DNA of 64,000 nucleotides from Campylorhamphus procurvoides (Eukaryota; Chordata; Aves; Passeriformes; Dendrocolaptidae), in NCBI GenBank assembly GCA_013396655.1, contig WBMV01005995.1, positions 62,001-126,000 on the forward strand, given 5' to 3'. Below, one piece after another: positions 63,001 through 64,000 of this stretch (positions are counted from its first letter, which is position 1; the number at the start of each line of letters is the position of its first letter). A program made the position numbers and the translations under genes. The notes below the pieces were generated by a model. That model was given only the letters and a program-made list of their open reading frames with translations, did no database searches and had not been told where the DNA came from.

Positions 63001-63214
63001 AAACCAATTTGTCTATCAAGGAAAGTGAGGAATCCTCCTGGACTAGGAAGGGGGGCCTCTCCTCAAAAACCCACCACAACCTTTGAAAGTAAGAGACTTT
63101 AATCAGAAAATGCAGAGAAAATGATAACGGTTCTTTACTACAAATATATATGTATAACCAAAAAAAACCAGAACAGAACCAACAGCAACACCGTAATGAA
63201 AACTTTCAAACAAA

Positions 63215-63860
63215 TCAAGTCCTATCTCTGTCCCCTTTCGACGCAGCTATATTTACAAACAGCAAGATAGGATGCCACGCCTCAGAAAGCAGGGGCCGCG
63301 GTGACTCACGGGCTGTGGCAAGGCAGAAACAGGGGGTAGGGAGATGTGCTGGTTCTAGAGGTCGTGTGAAAATGGTCGCCACAGGGACGGCCTGAAACCT
63401 TTCCTGGAGGCAATGCAAGGACCCTCTCACCATCCTTTATTCAAAAGCATTGGGTAGAGTTAGTAACTCCTCTGCAGGTAGTGTTGGCCCCTCAACAAGG
63501 CTCTAGCGAATCCAGGCAGCGGTGATTGTTCTCTCAGAACTGCACAGGGCATGTAGTCAAGAGGTGAACCAGGAACCCTCTCCCAGTGCTTCCACCAACC
63601 CAACAGAAAACAGCAGCTGGCAGGCAGTGCAGATGGAGGAGAGAAATGCGGCAAGGACCGGAAACCTCTTCCTTCCCACTTACCCCCAGTCCTCTCCCCA
63701 GCCATCACGTTGGAATGCAAAGCTATTAGCCATCCCTTTCTTTAGGCTTTAGACAGCTGGCTCTGGGAGCAGATACTGGGGGGCTGGGCTTCAACAAGCC
63801 ATCTAGTTCTGGTTTCCAACTCCCAAACTGCTGTGTTGGTAGGGGAGAAAAAACAATTCC
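63215..63860. promoter_or_regulatory. GC- and CpG-richer block, possible regulatory region
   Basis: Between about 63237 and 63715 I count 14 CpG dinucleotides in some 480 bases, including a CCGCGG site, in a window where CpG is otherwise sparse. Base composition shifts clearly toward GC. Overlapping open frames exist on both strands (63150-63752), but none has a recognisable domain. It may be a weak CpG island, the start of a gene lying beyond the window, or an unrecognised repeat. Confidence 0.3.
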
Positions 63861-64000
63861 GTGAAAGATTTTGAAACTATAACAATTATGAACATATTTT
63901 GCAGAAGGCTTTTTAACAGCAACTCAAAAATTTAACCCTATCTTTGCAATATTAGGAAGTTATCACACACTTGCATATACAAGTATACTTGAATGCATTT
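63861..64000. other. AT-rich window edge
   Basis: This short AT-rich stretch holds nothing recognisable. Confidence 0.6.

Larger units (their letters stand above)
56011..63199. other. Long AT-rich single-copy stretch, no gene seen
   Basis: Only simple repeats stand out: AAAC units at 56296-56341, a G/T tract at 56986-57024, an eight-G run near 59707 and (TTA)5 at about 60476-60490. No gene or interspersed repeat was recognised. Confidence 0.6.

Noticed and set aside
1..64000. tRNA, rRNA and small RNA genes
   Set aside because: I saw no cloverleaf with A/B boxes, no rRNA-like block and no recognisable snRNA on reading; a dedicated covariance-model scan could still find a diverged copy.

Overview
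The window looks like a piece of a bird genome, either a gene desert or the interior of a very large intron. It is AT-rich, and I found no credible protein-coding gene, rRNA or tRNA. The bird assignment rests on the interspersed repeats. There are several decayed copies of the CR1 LINE, with the typical avian 3' end (an ATTCTATG-like octamer next to a conserved 3' UTR block). There are also two solo LTRs, one of which closely resembles a class III (ERVL-like) LTR that is common in birds. I cannot name the species. The heavy decay of the CR1 copies and the low repeat density fit an ordinary avian intergenic region. Nearly all open frames over 60 codons are chance frames, many with GTG or TTG starts, or decayed CR1 pol.

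Layout: 1-3.59 kb is single-copy AT-rich DNA. A complete solo LTR with TATA box, poly(A) signal and 6-bp target-site duplication lies at 3593-4018, followed by a minus-strand CR1 at about 4502-5430. From 5.4 to 22.1 kb the DNA is mostly single-copy, with a short CR1 tail (10272-10395), a CTTT microsatellite (12747-12800), an unidentified GC-richer block (13590-13960) and a 36-bp tandem duplication (15375-15461). A CR1 cluster occupies 22.1-25.4 kb: a minus-strand copy, a 35-N assembly gap, then two plus-strand copies. From 25.4 to 34.0 kb the DNA is again mostly single-copy, with one unrecognised open frame (28453-28772, minus) and a G-quadruplex motif (30386-30410). A 36-copy TTCC array starts at 34041. 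A second repeat cluster (35.6-37.7 kb) holds a solo LTR with a 5-bp target-site duplication and opposed CR1 copies. From 37.7 to 63.2 kb there is single-copy AT-rich DNA with microsatellites, a 33-bp tandem duplication, a perfect 11-bp inverted repeat and several stretches that read like conserved non-coding elements. The last 0.8 kb (63.2-63.9 kb) is clearly richer in GC and CpG and may be regulatory.

No set of genes works together here. The interpretable content is transposon history, simple repeats and candidate regulatory DNA. I did not find a new biological system. The best leads are the two LTRs with intact target-site duplications, the CR1 inversion that coincides with the assembly gap, the long GGAA/TTCC array, a TATA plus splice-site constellation near 7.4-7.5 kb, and the CpG-richer right edge.
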